Of a stretch of 64,000 nucleotides of DNA, positions 10,075-20,038 are shown one piece after another (the first letter of the stretch is position 1; every line of letters begins with the position of its first letter). Below the pieces are notes generated by a model. It was not told the DNA's origin and did no database searches. It worked only from the letters and a program-made list of their open reading frames with translations. Both the position numbers and the translations under genes were made by a program. Origin of the DNA: Burkholderiales bacterium (GTDB lineage: Bacteria; Pseudomonadota; Gammaproteobacteria; Burkholderiales; Burkholderiaceae_C); the NCBI GenBank assembly GCA_947381415.1, contig CANCVB010000002.1:1-64000 (forward strand), read 5' to 3'.

Positions 10075-13000
10075 ATGAACGCACCTACTCCCTTGCCCCC
10101 ATTGCTGGCGGCTGACCAAGACATCCAGCGATCAAGGGAAATCCCCTACAACTACACCTCGTTTTCCGACCGCGAAATTGTCATTCGCTTGCTGGGTGCC
10201 AGCGCTTGGCAAACCTTGGAAACTTTGCGACTTGAACGAAAAACTGGGCGCTCGGCGCGCATGTTGTTTGAGGTCTTGGGCGATATTTGGGTGGTGCAGC
10301 GCAACCCCTATTTGCAAGACGATTTATTGGACAACCCCAAGCGTCGGCAACAACTGGTGCAAGCTTTGCAGCATCGCTTGGCCGAAATTGACAAGCGGCG
10401 AGATGCCTTGCCAGTGCGTGATACCAATGCCATGGTGGTGCAACTGCTGGATGCAGCCAAGCAATCAGTGAAAGACTTTGCCCAAGGTTTTGATGGGGTC
10501 GCTCGCTTGCGCAGCAAAGCCAAAAAAGTCTTGCGCAAATGTACCCATGACAACAATATTCGTTTTGATGCCATGAGCCGTGTGTCACATGTGACCGATG
10601 CCACCGATTGGCGGGTGGAGTACCCGTTTGTGGTGTTGGCGCCCGACACCGAGGCAGAGATGGCTCGATTGGTCAAGGCTTGCATGGATTTGGGGCTGAC
10701 CATCGTTCCACGCGGCGGCGGCACGGGTTATACCGGTGGCGCCATTCCGTTGAGCTGGAAAAGCGCCGTCATCAACACCGAAAAGCTTCAACACCTTGGG
10801 AAGGTGGAAATGTTGCAATTGCCGGGCTTGAACCACGCCGTTGCCACCATTGCCACCGAAGCCGGCGTGGTCACACAACGTGTGGCCGATGCCGCTGAAC
10901 AAGCTGGATTTGTGTTTGCAGTAGACCCTACCTCTGCCGAAGCGTCTTGTATCGGCGGCAACATCGCCATGAACGCGGGCGGAAAAAAGGCCGTGCTTTG
11001 GGGCACAGCCTTGGACAACTTGGCCAGTTGGCGCATGGTCACGCCGCAAGCCCAATGGCTAGAAGTTGTTCGCCTGAACCACAACCTGGGCAAGATCCAC
11101 GATGCGGCTGTTGCAAGTTTTGAGCTGCGCTATTTCCAAGCCGATGGGGTGACCCCGATTCGCACAGAGCGACTGGATATTCCCGGGGCAAGCTTTCGCA
11201 AAGCTGGCTTGGGTAAAGACGTTACCGATAAATTTTTAAGTGGTTTGCCCGCTATTCAAAAAGAGGGTTGTGACGGCTTGATTACCAGCGCACGCTGGAT
11301 TTTGCACCGCATGCCGGCGCATACGCGCACAGTGTGCTTGGAGTTTTTTGGTTCCGCACGCGAAGCCGTGCCCAGCATTGTGGACATCAAAGACTATATG
11401 TTCGAGTTGGGTAAAAACAATGGCGTAGTGTTGGCTGGTTTAGAACATCTAGACCGTCGCTATTTGAAAGCGGTGGGCTACACCACCAAATCCAAGCGCG
11501 GTGGCTTGCCCCACATGGTGTTGTTTGGTGACATTGCAGGCGATGATGCAGATGCCGTGGCGCGTGCCACCTCTGAAGTGATTCGCTTGGCCAATGCAAG
11601 GTCTGGTGAAGGTTTTGTGGCGGTCAGCGCCGAAGCGCGCAAGAAGTTTTGGTTGGATCGCAAACGTACCGCCGCTATCAGTCGTCACACCAATGCCTTC
11701 AAAATCAATGAAGACGTGGTCATCCCTTTGCCGCGCATGGCCGAGTACACCGACGGTATTGAGCGCATCAACATCGAACTGTCATTGCGCAACAAAATTG
11801 CGCTTTGCGATGCGCTCACCCGTCTTTTGAGCCAAGGGCCCTTGCCACTGGGTGAGGCCACAGAGGACAGTGACGCGCCATCGCCTGAGTTGCTGCAAGA
11901 GCGTGTCACGCAAGCAATGGATTTGCTGAGCGAGATCAAGGCCTTGTGGTCTTCATGGCTGGAAGGTATCGAGAGACTGTTTCCCGAATTACAAAGCCAC
12001 CAATTGCGTGCAAGTTGGAAAACCCAACTTCGACAACCTTTGCACAGTCTGTTTAGTGGCGCCGCTTTTGCCCCTTTGCGCCAGGCCTTAGACGATACCC
12101 ATCAACGGGTGCTAAAAGGTCGTGTTTGGGCGGCTCTGCACATGCATGCAGGCGATGGCAATGTGCATACCAACCTGCCTGTGAACAGTGATGACTATGC
12201 GATGCTGCAAACCGCGCACGAGGCGGTGGATCGCATCATGGCCTTGGCGCGTTCACTCGATGGTGTGATTTCAGGTGAGCATGGCATAGGCATTACCAAG
12301 TTGGCTTATCTCACCGATGCCGAACTTCAGCCTTTTGCCGATTACAAATCGCGAATAGACCCACATGGTCATTTCAACCAAGGCAAGTTGCTCAGACAAA
12401 AACCGTTGGACGGTGCACAGCGCAGTTCTGATTTGAGCCAAGCCTATACCCCTAGCTTCGGTTTGATGGGCCATGAATCGCTGATCATGCAGCAGTCTGA
12501 CATTGGCGATATTTCTGACGCCATCAAAGACTGTTTGCGCTGTGGCAAATGCAAACCGGTTTGCGCCACGCATGTTCCGGGTGCCAACATGCTCTACAGT
12601 CCGCGCGACAAGATACTGGCGACCTCTTTGCTGATCGAGGCGTTCTTGTACGAAGAACAAACGCGTCGTGGGGTATCCATCAAGCACTGGCAAGAATTTG
12701 AAGATGTCGCTGACCACTGCACGGTATGCCACAAGTGCGCCAGTCCCTGTCCGGTCAAGATTGATTTTGGGGACGTCACCATGGCCATGCGCAATTTGCT
12801 GCGCAAAATGGGGCAACAAAGCTTTCGTCCTGCTTCTGCATTTCAGTCCTGGTTGGTAACCACGGTGAACCCGCAGGCGATCAACCTGGGTCACCAACTT
12901 ACCCGGGTGGCCATGCAAACGCAGCGCCTGGCGAATCAAGCCTTTCATGTGCTGGCGAAACAGCAAACGCAACAGCCTCCTGCCAGTTTTGGTGCACCCC

Positions 13001-13941
13001 CTTTGAAGGCACAAGTAGTGCATTTTGTGAATAAAAAAATGCCTGCAGGCTTGCCCAATAAAACCGCGCGTGCCTTGCTTGACATCGAAGACCGCGACTA
13101 TGTCCCCATCATTCGCAACCCGCAAGCCACCAGTGCAGATGCCGAGGCGGTGTTTTATTTCCCTGGTTGTGGCTCTGAACGCCTGTTCAGCCAAGTAGGC
13201 CTGGCCACCCAGGCCATGCTGTGGCACGCAGGCGTGCAAACCGTGTTGCCACCGGGGTATTTATGCTGTGGTTACCCGCAACGCGGTTCAGGTCAACAAG
13301 ACAAAGCAGACCAAATCATCACCGACAACCGCGTGTTGTTTCACCGCGTTGCGAACACCTTGAACTACCTTGACATCAAAACCGTGGTGGTGAGTTGCGG
13401 TACTTGTTTTGATCAATTGCAGGGCTACGAATTCGACAAAATTTTTCCCGGCTCACGCATTTTGGATATTCATGAATACCTGTTGGAAAAGCAGCTCTCA
13501 TTGCCCTCGGGTGGCAGTTACCTGTACCACGACCCGTGCCACAGCCCCATGAAGCAGCAAGCACCCATGAAAACCGTCAAAGCACTGCTTGGCGAACAAG
13601 TGCTAGAGAGCAAACGCTGCTGTGGTGAAAGCGGTGGGTTGGCTTATTCACGTCCTGATGTGTCCACCCAAATTCGCTTTCGCAAGGAACAAGAAATTCG
13701 CGCAGGTGAAGAGGCCATGCGCGAAAAACAGTGGGTGGGTGCGCAAGACAATGTCAAGGTTTTAACCAGCTGCCCCAGTTGTTTGATGGGTTTGAATCGT
13801 TTCCAAGATGATTTGCAAACAGGTTTGCTCGAGGCGGACTACATCGTGGTGGAAATGGCCAAAAAAATCCTGGGTGATGACTGGATGGCAGACTATGTTC
13901 GACATGCCAACAGTGGTGGCATTGAGCGTGTTTTGGTTTAA
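10075..13941 (+). CDS. Large FAD/Fe-S oxidoreductase (D-lactate/2-hydroxyacid dehydrogenase-like, DUF3683 type)
   Basis: 1288-residue multidomain flavoprotein. The N-terminal 150 residues match what I recall as DUF3683 ([14 protein letters not shown]). Next comes a PCMH-type FAD-binding domain ([24 protein letters not shown]), then a lactate-dehydrogenase-type C-terminal oxidase domain with [10 protein letters not shown] and SGEHGIG. Two 4Fe-4S motifs follow ([23 protein letters not shown]). The C-terminus has two CCG-type cysteine domains ([34 protein letters not shown]). The layout fuses the GlcD-like flavin and GlcF-like iron-sulfur subunits of quinone-linked 2-hydroxyacid dehydrogenases; the substrate cannot be read from sequence. 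Confidence 0.85.
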   Translation: MNAPTPLPPLLAADQDIQRSREIPYNYTSFSDREIVIRLLGASAWQTLETLRLERKTGRSARMLFEVLGDIWVVQRNPYLQDDLLDNPKRRQQLVQALQHRLAEIDKRRDALPVRDTNAMVVQLLDAAKQSVKDFAQGFDGVARLRSKAKKVLRKCTHDNNIRFDAMSRVSHVTDATDWRVEYPFVVLAPDTEAEMARLVKACMDLGLTIVPRGGGTGYTGGAIPLSWKSAVINTEKLQHLGKVEMLQLPGLNHAVATIATEAGVVTQRVADAAEQAGFVFAVDPTSAEASCIGGNIAMNAGGKKAVLWGTALDNLASWRMVTPQAQWLEVVRLNHNLGKIHDAAVASFELRYFQADGVTPIRTERLDIPGASFRKAGLGKDVTDKFLSGLPAIQKEGCDGLITSARWILHRMPAHTRTVCLEFFGSAREAVPSIVDIKDYMFELGKNNGVVLAGLEHLDRRYLKAVGYTTKSKRGGLPHMVLFGDIAGDDADAVARATSEVIRLANARSGEGFVAVSAEARKKFWLDRKRTAAISRHTNAFKINEDVVIPLPRMAEYTDGIERINIELSLRNKIALCDALTRLLSQGPLPLGEATEDSDAPSPELLQERVTQAMDLLSEIKALWSSWLEGIERLFPELQSHQLRASWKTQLRQPLHSLFSGAAFAPLRQALDDTHQRVLKGRVWAALHMHAGDGNVHTNLPVNSDDYAMLQTAHEAVDRIMALARSLDGVISGEHGIGITKLAYLTDAELQPFADYKSRIDPHGHFNQGKLLRQKPLDGAQRSSDLSQAYTPSFGLMGHESLIMQQSDIGDISDAIKDCLRCGKCKPVCATHVPGANMLYSPRDKILATSLLIEAFLYEEQTRRGVSIKHWQEFEDVADHCTVCHKCASPCPVKIDFGDVTMAMRNLLRKMGQQSFRPASAFQSWLVTTVNPQAINLGHQLTRVAMQTQRLANQAFHVLAKQQTQQPPASFGAPPLKAQVVHFVNKKMPAGLPNKTARALLDIEDRDYVPIIRNPQATSADAEAVFYFPGCGSERLFSQVGLATQAMLWHAGVQTVLPPGYLCCGYPQRGSGQQDKADQIITDNRVLFHRVANTLNYLDIKTVVVSCGTCFDQLQGYEFDKIFPGSRILDIHEYLLEKQLSLPSGGSYLYHDPCHSPMKQQAPMKTVKALLGEQVLESKRCCGESGGLAYSRPDVSTQIRFRKEQEIRAGEEAMREKQWVGAQDNVKVLTSCPSCLMGLNRFQDDLQTGLLEADYIVVEMAKKILGDDWMADYVRHANSGGIERVLV

Positions 13942-13950
13942 GGAGCAGAC

Positions 13951-14364
13951 ATGGCAGGATTGACACCGACCACCCCGCAGCCTACCGACATTGTGTTGCA
14001 CAGCCAGTCCAAAGCGATGGAAATTGCTTTTTCAGACGGCCAGCGTTTTCGCATTCCGTTTGAGTTATTGCGTGTCTACAGTCCTTCCGCAGAAGTGCAA
14101 GGTCATGGCCCTGGTCAAGAGGTCTTGCAAACCGGCAAGCGTCATGTGTCAATCATCGCCTTAGAGCCTGTCGGTCACTATGGTGTTCAACCCCAATTCG
14201 ATGATGGTCACAACAGCGGCATTTTTTCTTGGGATTATTTGTACTCTTTGGGCCGTCGTGAGGCCGAGTTATGGGTGCAGTACGAGACGAGACTGAGAAA
14301 TGCCGGCGTCCAACGGGACGACCCTATGGGTTCTTCCGCTGGGCACGCCTGCCACAGCCACTAG
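13951..14364 (+). CDS. DUF971 domain protein (gamma-butyrobetaine hydroxylase N-terminal-like)
   Basis: 137-residue protein of the DUF971 family. The core reads [31 protein letters not shown] split over residues about 25-55, and the tail has [12 protein letters not shown]. Standalone DUF971 proteins have been linked in the literature to iron-sulfur protein maturation; nothing here tests that. The C-terminus ends in a His/Cys-rich tail (GHACHSH). Good ribosome-binding site AGGAG 9 bp after the preceding stop. It ends 7 bp before ubiE. Confidence 0.85.
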   Translation: MAGLTPTTPQPTDIVLHSQSKAMEIAFSDGQRFRIPFELLRVYSPSAEVQGHGPGQEVLQTGKRHVSIIALEPVGHYGVQPQFDDGHNSGIFSWDYLYSLGRREAELWVQYETRLRNAGVQRDDPMGSSAGHACHSH

Positions 14365-14371
14365 GTTAGCT

Positions 14372-15103
14372 ATGACACAAACGCATTTTGGTTTTAAAAA
14401 GGTCAATGAAGACGACAAAGCCCGTCGGGTGCGTGGCGTATTCGATTCAGTTGCCAGCAAATACGACATCATGAATGACTTGATGTCCATGGGCCTGCAT
14501 CGCGCATGGAAAGCCTATACGGTCATGGTGGCCAATGTGCAGTCTGGCGATACTGTTTTGGACATTGCGGGGGGCACCGGTGACATGGCGCAAGCGTTTG
14601 CCAAGCATGCTGGCACGCAAGGTACGGTGGTCCATACCGACATCAATTTCGCCATGCTGCGCCAAGGCAGAGACCGTCTTCTTGACGAAGGTCTGATGCT
14701 GCCCACCACAGTGTGCGATGCCGAGGCTTTGCCGTTTGCAGATGCACAATTCAATGTGGTTTGCGTGTCGTTTGGTTTACGCAATATGACGCACAAAGAC
14801 CGCGCATTGGCAGAGATGGCGCGTGTGCTCAAGCCTGGTGGCAAGCTCTTGGTGTTGGAATTTTCCAAAGTGGCCCAACCTTTATCCAAGGTCTATGACT
14901 GGTATTCCTTTGAAGTACTGCCGCGACTGGGCAAAATGGTGGCTGGCGACGATGCCAGTTACCGGTATTTGGCCGAATCCATCCGCATGCACCCAGACCA
15001 AGCCGCATTGAAATCCCTTATGCAGCAAAATGGTTTTGCCCATGTGGACATTCATAACCTGTCATTGGGTGTGGTGGCATTGCATGTTGGAATCAAGTGT
15101 TGA
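14372..15103 (+). CDS. ubiE: Ubiquinone/menaquinone C-methyltransferase
   Basis: SAM-dependent C-methylation of the benzoquinone ring in ubiquinone synthesis. The start [20 protein letters not shown] is typical of UbiE; the SAM motif is [15 protein letters not shown], and [13 protein letters not shown] and LEFSKV are family blocks. Product 243 residues from the ATG at 14372; an upstream in-frame start at 14300 would overlap DUF971 and is rejected. It begins the ubi cluster that continues with a Tim44-like gene, ubiJ and ubiB. Confidence 0.95.
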   Translation: MTQTHFGFKKVNEDDKARRVRGVFDSVASKYDIMNDLMSMGLHRAWKAYTVMVANVQSGDTVLDIAGGTGDMAQAFAKHAGTQGTVVHTDINFAMLRQGRDRLLDEGLMLPTTVCDAEALPFADAQFNVVCVSFGLRNMTHKDRALAEMARVLKPGGKLLVLEFSKVAQPLSKVYDWYSFEVLPRLGKMVAGDDASYRYLAESIRMHPDQAALKSLMQQNGFAHVDIHNLSLGVVALHVGIKC

Positions 15104-15140
15104 TGCAATTGGCATGGAAATTTGAGTGGGAAAGCTGTTT

Positions 15141-16115
15141 ATGAAATACATGTCTCTGTTGTTAAGCGTGGTGGTGTTGTTGGTGAGTGCTCAAGCTGAG
15201 GCCAAGCGCTTAGGTGGTGGTCGCTCATTTGGTCAGCAATCCGGGCATGTATCGCAACGCGAGGCTGTTCGCCCTGCGCCTGCTGCCCCCGGCCAAAACG
15301 CCGCCCCTGCACCTGCGAATCCGGCACCCGCTGCGCCTCCTGTGCAGCAACCTCAGCGTCGTCCATGGGGCGCCATGTTGGGCGGTTTGGCCGCAGGTTT
15401 GGGCTTGGCTTGGTTGGCGCATTCCATGGGCTTTGGTGCCGAGTTTGGACAATTTTTGATGATGGGCGTCATCGCTTTGGGTGTGATGCTGGTGTTGGGT
15501 TGGTTCATGCGTCGCCGTGCAAGCCCTGCGACGTCACCCTATGCCTATGGCGGTGCGGGTTCAGCGGCCAACCCTGATCAAATGCCTCAGTACAACCCCG
15601 CCAAGGTGGGAAATGATGCCTCCGCACGTCCCTGGGAAAACACCGCTACGGCGTATGCGCCTTCTGCTGCCCCTGCGCGCGCTACAACGCGAATCGGTTC
15701 AGCCCTGATAGGTGGCGCTCAGGGATGGAGCATTCCTGAAGGCTTTGATGTACAGGGCTTTGTGAGCGCGGCCAAAGAAAATTTCATCAGTTTGCAAGCG
15801 GCATGGGATCGCGCCGATATTCCAGTGCTGCGGGCAATGATGACCGACACAATGTTGCTTGAAATTCAGTCTCAGTTGGCCGAGCGTGGGCAACTGGTGA
15901 CCGGCCCTAACACCACGGAAGTGGTCATGCTCGAGGCGCAGTTATTGGGTATTGAAGACCTGGGTGAGGGCTATATGGCGAGCGTGGAGTTTTCAGGCTT
16001 GATACGTGAAGAGCCTACCGCAGGCCCTAGCCCTTTCAGAGAGGTTTGGAACATGACCAAACCCAAAAGCGGTCACATGGGTTGGCTGGTTGCTGGTGTC
16101 CAAGCATTGCAATAA
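15141..16115 (+). CDS. Tim44-like domain membrane protein
   Basis: 324 residues. An N-terminal signal segment (MKYMSLLLSVVVLLVSAQAEA) is followed by a low-complexity alanine/proline-rich stretch at about 50-80, then a glycine-rich hydrophobic pair of segments (AMLGGLAAGLGLAWL; FLMMGVIALGVMLVLGWFM). The C-terminal 130 residues form a Tim44-like domain (FVSAAKENFISLQAAWDRAD). Bacterial Tim44-like proteins are of uncertain function; the mitochondrial relative helps protein import. It lies between ubiE and ubiJ, suggesting a link to the membrane quinone complex, but that is inference. Confidence 0.82.
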   Translation: MKYMSLLLSVVVLLVSAQAEAKRLGGGRSFGQQSGHVSQREAVRPAPAAPGQNAAPAPANPAPAAPPVQQPQRRPWGAMLGGLAAGLGLAWLAHSMGFGAEFGQFLMMGVIALGVMLVLGWFMRRRASPATSPYAYGGAGSAANPDQMPQYNPAKVGNDASARPWENTATAYAPSAAPARATTRIGSALIGGAQGWSIPEGFDVQGFVSAAKENFISLQAAWDRADIPVLRAMMTDTMLLEIQSQLAERGQLVTGPNTTEVVMLEAQLLGIEDLGEGYMASVEFSGLIREEPTAGPSPFREVWNMTKPKSGHMGWLVAGVQALQ

Positions 16116-16127
16116 GCCAACCACACC

Positions 16128-16637
16128 ATGAAGAAACCCCTTGCTGCTTTTGCAGATGCTGCTGCCCAACTCAGCGCGATGACCATGAATTTCCAACCAC
16201 CGTCCTTCTTGGTCGAAGGCGCTCAAGATCGTTTGCTGTTGTTGCTTAACCATGTGCTGATGCAAGAGCCTGCGGCAATTGCACGCCTGCAAAGGCAGCA
16301 ACATCGAACGGTACAAATTGTTTGGCGCGATTTAAGCCTGTCGTGTCGTATTACCCCAGCGGGCTTGCTCGAACGTGTGTCTGTGCAAACCGACCCTGAT
16401 TTGTCTTTGCACATCAGCCAAAGTTCTCCAATGGCATTGCTCCAAACCCTGACCCAAGGCGACAAACCCGCCATGCAAGTGCAGGGTGATGTGATGCTGG
16501 CTGCTGACGTCAATTGGTTGGTGGACCATGTGCGTTGGGACCTGGAAGAAGATCTCTCTCGCTTGTTGGGCGATGCATTTGCCCACCAATGCGTTGCGAT
16601 GGGAAGAAAAATTTTTAACGCGGTACGTCCCTCATGA
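16128..16637 (+). CDS. ubiJ: Ubiquinone biosynthesis accessory factor UbiJ (SCP2 domain)
   Basis: 169-residue protein with an SCP2-like lipid-binding fold, expected to hold hydrophobic ubiquinone intermediates for the Ubi complex. Supporting sequence: the beta-rich N-terminal half with [16 protein letters not shown], and a C-terminal helix with [20 protein letters not shown]. Sequence conservation in this family is low, so position matters: it sits between ubiE and ubiB and its ATGA overlaps the ubiB start by 4 bp, as in other ubiE-ubiJ-ubiB operons. Confidence 0.88.
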   Translation: MKKPLAAFADAAAQLSAMTMNFQPPSFLVEGAQDRLLLLLNHVLMQEPAAIARLQRQQHRTVQIVWRDLSLSCRITPAGLLERVSVQTDPDLSLHISQSSPMALLQTLTQGDKPAMQVQGDVMLAADVNWLVDHVRWDLEEDLSRLLGDAFAHQCVAMGRKIFNAVRPS

Positions 16638-18205
16638 TTCGCATTGACCGTGGCGTGTTCATTGTCTGGATCGTCCTGCGCTTTGGCCTAGACGAATTGC
16701 TTTTGTCTGGCTTCAAACACCCTTGGTTGAAAATCTTGTCGCGCGTCCTGACATTGGGTCGCAACTTGCGTGCGCCACGTGGAGAGCGATTGCGCCTGGC
16801 CTTAGAGAGTTTGGGGCCGGTGTTTGTGAAGTTCGGACAGGTTTTGTCAACGCGTCGCGATTTGTTGCCCGAAGATATTTCGGATGAACTTGCCAAGTTA
16901 CAAGACCAGGTACCGCCTTTCCCTTCAGACCAAGCCGTTGCCATGATTGAAAAGGCATTGGGCCAAAAACTCGATGCGGTATTCAGTCACTTTGAATACA
17001 CACCTGTGGCAAGTGCATCCGTGGCGCAAGTTCACTTCGCCCGACTGCGTAATCCAAAGGGAGGTGCTGAGCGTGAGGTGGCCGTTAAGGTGTTGCGCCC
17101 TGGCATGCTTAAAGTCATCGACAAAGATTTAGACCTGATGCGCAGCATGGCGCTTTGGTTGGAACGCCTCTCCAGCGACGGCAAGCGCCTCAAGCCACGT
17201 GAAGTCGTGGCCGAATTCGACAAGCATTTGCATGACGAACTCGATTTGGTGCGCGAGGCTGCGAACGCTGCCCAATTGCGCCGCAACATGGAAGGCTTGG
17301 ACCTGGTCTTGATTCCTGAGATGGTCTGGGAGTATTGCCGTCCGAATGTGCTGGTCATGGAGCGCATGTATGGCATTCCCATCAGTCAAACAGAGGCCTT
17401 GCGAAAAGCGGGTGTGAATATTCCCCAACTTGCCAAAGATGGCGTGACCTTGTTTTTCACACAGGTGTTTCGCGATGGATTTTTCCATGCAGACATGCAC
17501 CCAGGGAATATCCAAGTCAGCACAGACCCTTCCACCTTTGGTCGCTATGTCTCTTTAGATTTCGGGATTGTGGGCACACTTACCGAAGTGGATAAAGATT
17601 ACTTGGCGCAAAACTTCACTGCTTTTTTTCGCCGTGACTACAAGCGCGTTGCTGAATTGCACATCGAATCCGGGTGGGTTCCTGAGTTAACCCGCGTGGA
17701 CGAACTCGAGGCGGCCATACGCGCGGTCTGTGAACCGTATTTCGACAGACCGCTGAAGGAAATTTCCTTGGGCATGGTGCTGCTGCGCTTGTTCCAAACT
17801 TCGCGCCGCTTTCAGGTGGAAATACAACCGCAGTTGGTTCTGCTGCAAAAAACACTGTTGAACATTGAAGGTTTGGGTAGGCAACTCGACCCAGACTTGG
17901 ATTTGTGGAGCACGGCCAAACCATTTTTGGAAAAGTGGATGCTCGAACAAATGGGTCCACAAAAATTTTGGCAGCAACTCAAAATCGAGGCACCTCGCTT
18001 TGCCAAGTTGATTCCCGAGTTTCCACGCTTGGTCCATGCGTATTTGCAACGCGACCACACAGCCGAGCGCACCGATTTATTGCGCTTGCTCGAAGCCCAA
18101 CGCAAAAGCCATCAAACCTTGCAAGCCATTTTGCTCTTGGTCTTAGGCTTTATGGCGGGCATCGTCATCACAGGTATTTTGGGGGTGTGGAGTTTGGCGG
18201 CTTAA
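16634..18205 (+). CDS. ubiB: Ubiquinone biosynthesis kinase-like protein UbiB
   Basis: Membrane-associated atypical kinase/ATPase of the ABC1/ADCK family required for ubiquinone synthesis. The family KxGQ motif is present ([17 protein letters not shown]), as are the alanine-rich nucleotide loop [11 protein letters not shown] and the DFG-type motif LDFGIVG. Two C-terminal transmembrane segments end the protein ([18 protein letters not shown]). Length 523 is normal. Translationally coupled to ubiJ and overlaps the convergent potI stop by 4 bp. Confidence 0.96.
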   Translation: MIRIDRGVFIVWIVLRFGLDELLLSGFKHPWLKILSRVLTLGRNLRAPRGERLRLALESLGPVFVKFGQVLSTRRDLLPEDISDELAKLQDQVPPFPSDQAVAMIEKALGQKLDAVFSHFEYTPVASASVAQVHFARLRNPKGGAEREVAVKVLRPGMLKVIDKDLDLMRSMALWLERLSSDGKRLKPREVVAEFDKHLHDELDLVREAANAAQLRRNMEGLDLVLIPEMVWEYCRPNVLVMERMYGIPISQTEALRKAGVNIPQLAKDGVTLFFTQVFRDGFFHADMHPGNIQVSTDPSTFGRYVSLDFGIVGTLTEVDKDYLAQNFTAFFRRDYKRVAELHIESGWVPELTRVDELEAAIRAVCEPYFDRPLKEISLGMVLLRLFQTSRRFQVEIQPQLVLLQKTLLNIEGLGRQLDPDLDLWSTAKPFLEKWMLEQMGPQKFWQQLKIEAPRFAKLIPEFPRLVHAYLQRDHTAERTDLLRLLEAQRKSHQTLQAILLLVLGFMAGIVITGILGVWSLAA

Positions 18206-19035
18206 GTGTTGTCGTCCAGTGGGCGAGTTTGACGCCGCATTTGACGTGAGGTGTGAACCCCATAGACAAGCACGGCCACACTCACCACGGCCATGAGCAA
18301 GGTAGCTGCTGCATAAATGGAAGGGTTAACCCCGCGACGCGCATAGCTGAAGATGACTTGCGGCAAAGTCGTCACGCCCGGCCCTGACAAGAACTCGGAA
18401 ATCACCACATCGTCGAATGACAGGGTAAATGTCAGCAACCATGCCGCAACCAAAGCTTGCGAGATATTGGGCAGGGTGACCAAAAAGAAGACTTGGTAAG
18501 GCTTGCACCCCAAGTCAAGTGCAGCCTCTTCTATAGAGCGGTCCATTTCTTTCAGGCGCGACTGCACGACCACGCTGGCATAGGCCATGCCTAACAATGC
18601 ATGGCCTAGCACGATGGTGGTGGCCCCTCTTTCTGGCCAACCCAACCAACGCTCCATGCCGACAAACAACAAAAGCAAGGACAGACCAATGATGACCTCT
18701 GGCATCACCAAAGGTGAGCTGAGCATGGCGTTGAACAAAGCGCGGCCCTTGAAGGTGCCAAAGCGAATCAAAGCATAAGCAGCCAAGGTGGCCAACACCG
18801 TGGCCAAGGTGGCGCTGAGCAAGGCCACATTCAGCGACAGTAAAAACCCTTCTACCAGGCGCGTGTCTTGCCCTAAGGCTTGGTACCAGCGAAACGAAAA
18901 ACCAGTCCATTGACTGTCTTGGCGGGTGCTATTGAAGGAGAACACCACCAAAAAAAGCAGTGGCAAATAAAAGAAAACAAACACACCACCTAACCATGCG
19001 CGACTGATGTAGCGGTGCCAACGGTGTGCTTGCAT
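18202..19035 (-). CDS. potI: Polyamine-type ABC transporter permease, second subunit
   Basis: 277-residue inner-membrane permease with about six hydrophobic segments. The EAA loop that contacts the ATPase reads [22 protein letters not shown]. Family: PotC/PotI permeases of spermidine/putrescine importers. The ATG at 19035 overlaps the potH stop as TGATG, with GAGGAAA upstream, and is preferred to an in-frame TTG at 19083. It is the last gene of potF-potH-potI. No ATP-binding subunit is encoded in the cluster. Confidence 0.9.
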   Translation of the reverse strand: MQAHRWHRYISRAWLGGVFVFFYLPLLFLVVFSFNSTRQDSQWTGFSFRWYQALGQDTRLVEGFLLSLNVALLSATLATVLATLAAYALIRFGTFKGRALFNAMLSSPLVMPEVIIGLSLLLLFVGMERWLGWPERGATTIVLGHALLGMAYASVVVQSRLKEMDRSIEEAALDLGCKPYQVFFLVTLPNISQALVAAWLLTFTLSFDDVVISEFLSGPGVTTLPQVIFSYARRGVNPSIYAAATLLMAVVSVAVLVYGVHTSRQMRRQTRPLDDNT

Positions 19036-19973
19036 CAGCTGCTTTCCTCTGCAACCTTGCGGGACAGGCGTTGATTGAACCAAGCCAGTGGAATGACCAC
19101 ACCCAAAATCAACACGATGGACAAGGCGCTGGCGCGCGGCCAGTTGTTGCTGCTGAACATTTCATCCCAGACCACCCGACCAATCATGATGTTTTCTGCA
19201 CCTCCTAAGAGCGAAGGAATCACAAACTCGCCCAGACAAGGAATGAAAACCAAGATGGATCCCGCCACAATGCCTGCACGGCTCATGGGCACAGTAACAA
19301 GCCAAAAAGTTTTCCATGGCGTTGCGCCCAAGTCTTGCGCGGCTTCGAGTAATCGCAGGTCGAGTTTGACCAAATTGGCATACAGGGGCAATACCATGAA
19401 GGGCAAATACACATAGGTCATGCCTACCAACATCGAGACATCGTTGTAGAGCAGTTGCAGGGGTTCATCGATCAACCCCACTGTGAGCAGCAAGTGATTG
19501 ATCAAACCGGCGTCTGCCAACAAGCCCTTCCATGCATAAACCCGCAATAAAAACGAGGTCCAAAAAGGCAGCATGACCATGAGCAGCAACAAAGGCCGAA
19601 CAGACGCAGGACTGCGTGCCAAAAAATAGGCAAACGGGTAGCCAAAAAACAAACACAAGCCTGTCGTGAGCAAGGCATATCGCAAAGACAAGCCATAGGC
19701 TTCAATGTAAATGGTTTCACCCCAACCTGAGTCTGGGTCGAGCAGCAAAGAAACGTAATGGGAGAACTTGAAGTGAAATGAAAAATGCCCCGCTTGAATA
19801 TCAACCAGCGGGGCAAAGGGATTGAGTTGCTCTCCCATGTCCGTCACACTGATACGCAGCAGTATGAAAAACGGAACGGCAAAAAACAGCAGTAACCAGA
19901 ACCACGGAACACCCAATACCATCGAGCGACCTCGCTGCAAGAACAGCTGTCCCAAGGAGTACGTGAAGGACAT
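19035..19973 (-). CDS. potH: Polyamine-type ABC transporter permease, first subunit
   Basis: 312-residue permease of the PotB/PotH group. Hydrophobic segments begin at about residue 22 (VPWFWLLLFFAVPFFILL). The region MLPFWTSFLLRVYAWKGLL and the EAA loop LEAAQDLGATPWKTFWLVTVP are typical. The ATG at 19973 has no strong ribosome-binding site; a TTG three bases upstream is equally possible. It lies 65 bp downstream of potF with a stem-loop between, and overlaps potI by one base. Confidence 0.9.
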   Translation of the reverse strand: MSFTYSLGQLFLQRGRSMVLGVPWFWLLLFFAVPFFILLRISVTDMGEQLNPFAPLVDIQAGHFSFHFKFSHYVSLLLDPDSGWGETIYIEAYGLSLRYALLTTGLCLFFGYPFAYFLARSPASVRPLLLLMVMLPFWTSFLLRVYAWKGLLADAGLINHLLLTVGLIDEPLQLLYNDVSMLVGMTYVYLPFMVLPLYANLVKLDLRLLEAAQDLGATPWKTFWLVTVPMSRAGIVAGSILVFIPCLGEFVIPSLLGGAENIMIGRVVWDEMFSSNNWPRASALSIVLILGVVIPLAWFNQRLSRKVAEESS

Positions 19974-19997
19974 CAAAATGCGTCAGTCAGTCAACGG

Positions 19998-20032
19998 TGG
20001 CGGACACGCGGTACGGCCTAGGGTGTCCGCCA
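19998..20032. repeat. Perfect 10-bp inverted repeat between potF and potH
   Basis: TGGCGGACAC at 19998-20007 and GTGTCCGCCA at 20023-20032 form a 10-bp stem with a 15-nt loop. There is no following T-tract on the minus strand, so it looks more like an mRNA-stabilising or partially attenuating hairpin that keeps potF expression above the permeases than a true terminator. Confidence 0.7.
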
Positions 20033-20038
20033 ATATCC

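Noticed and set aside
14300-14371. Longer ubiE start inside DUF971
   Set aside because: The extra residues (MPASNGTT...) do not belong to the family; the ATG at 14372 gives the normal UbiE N-terminus.
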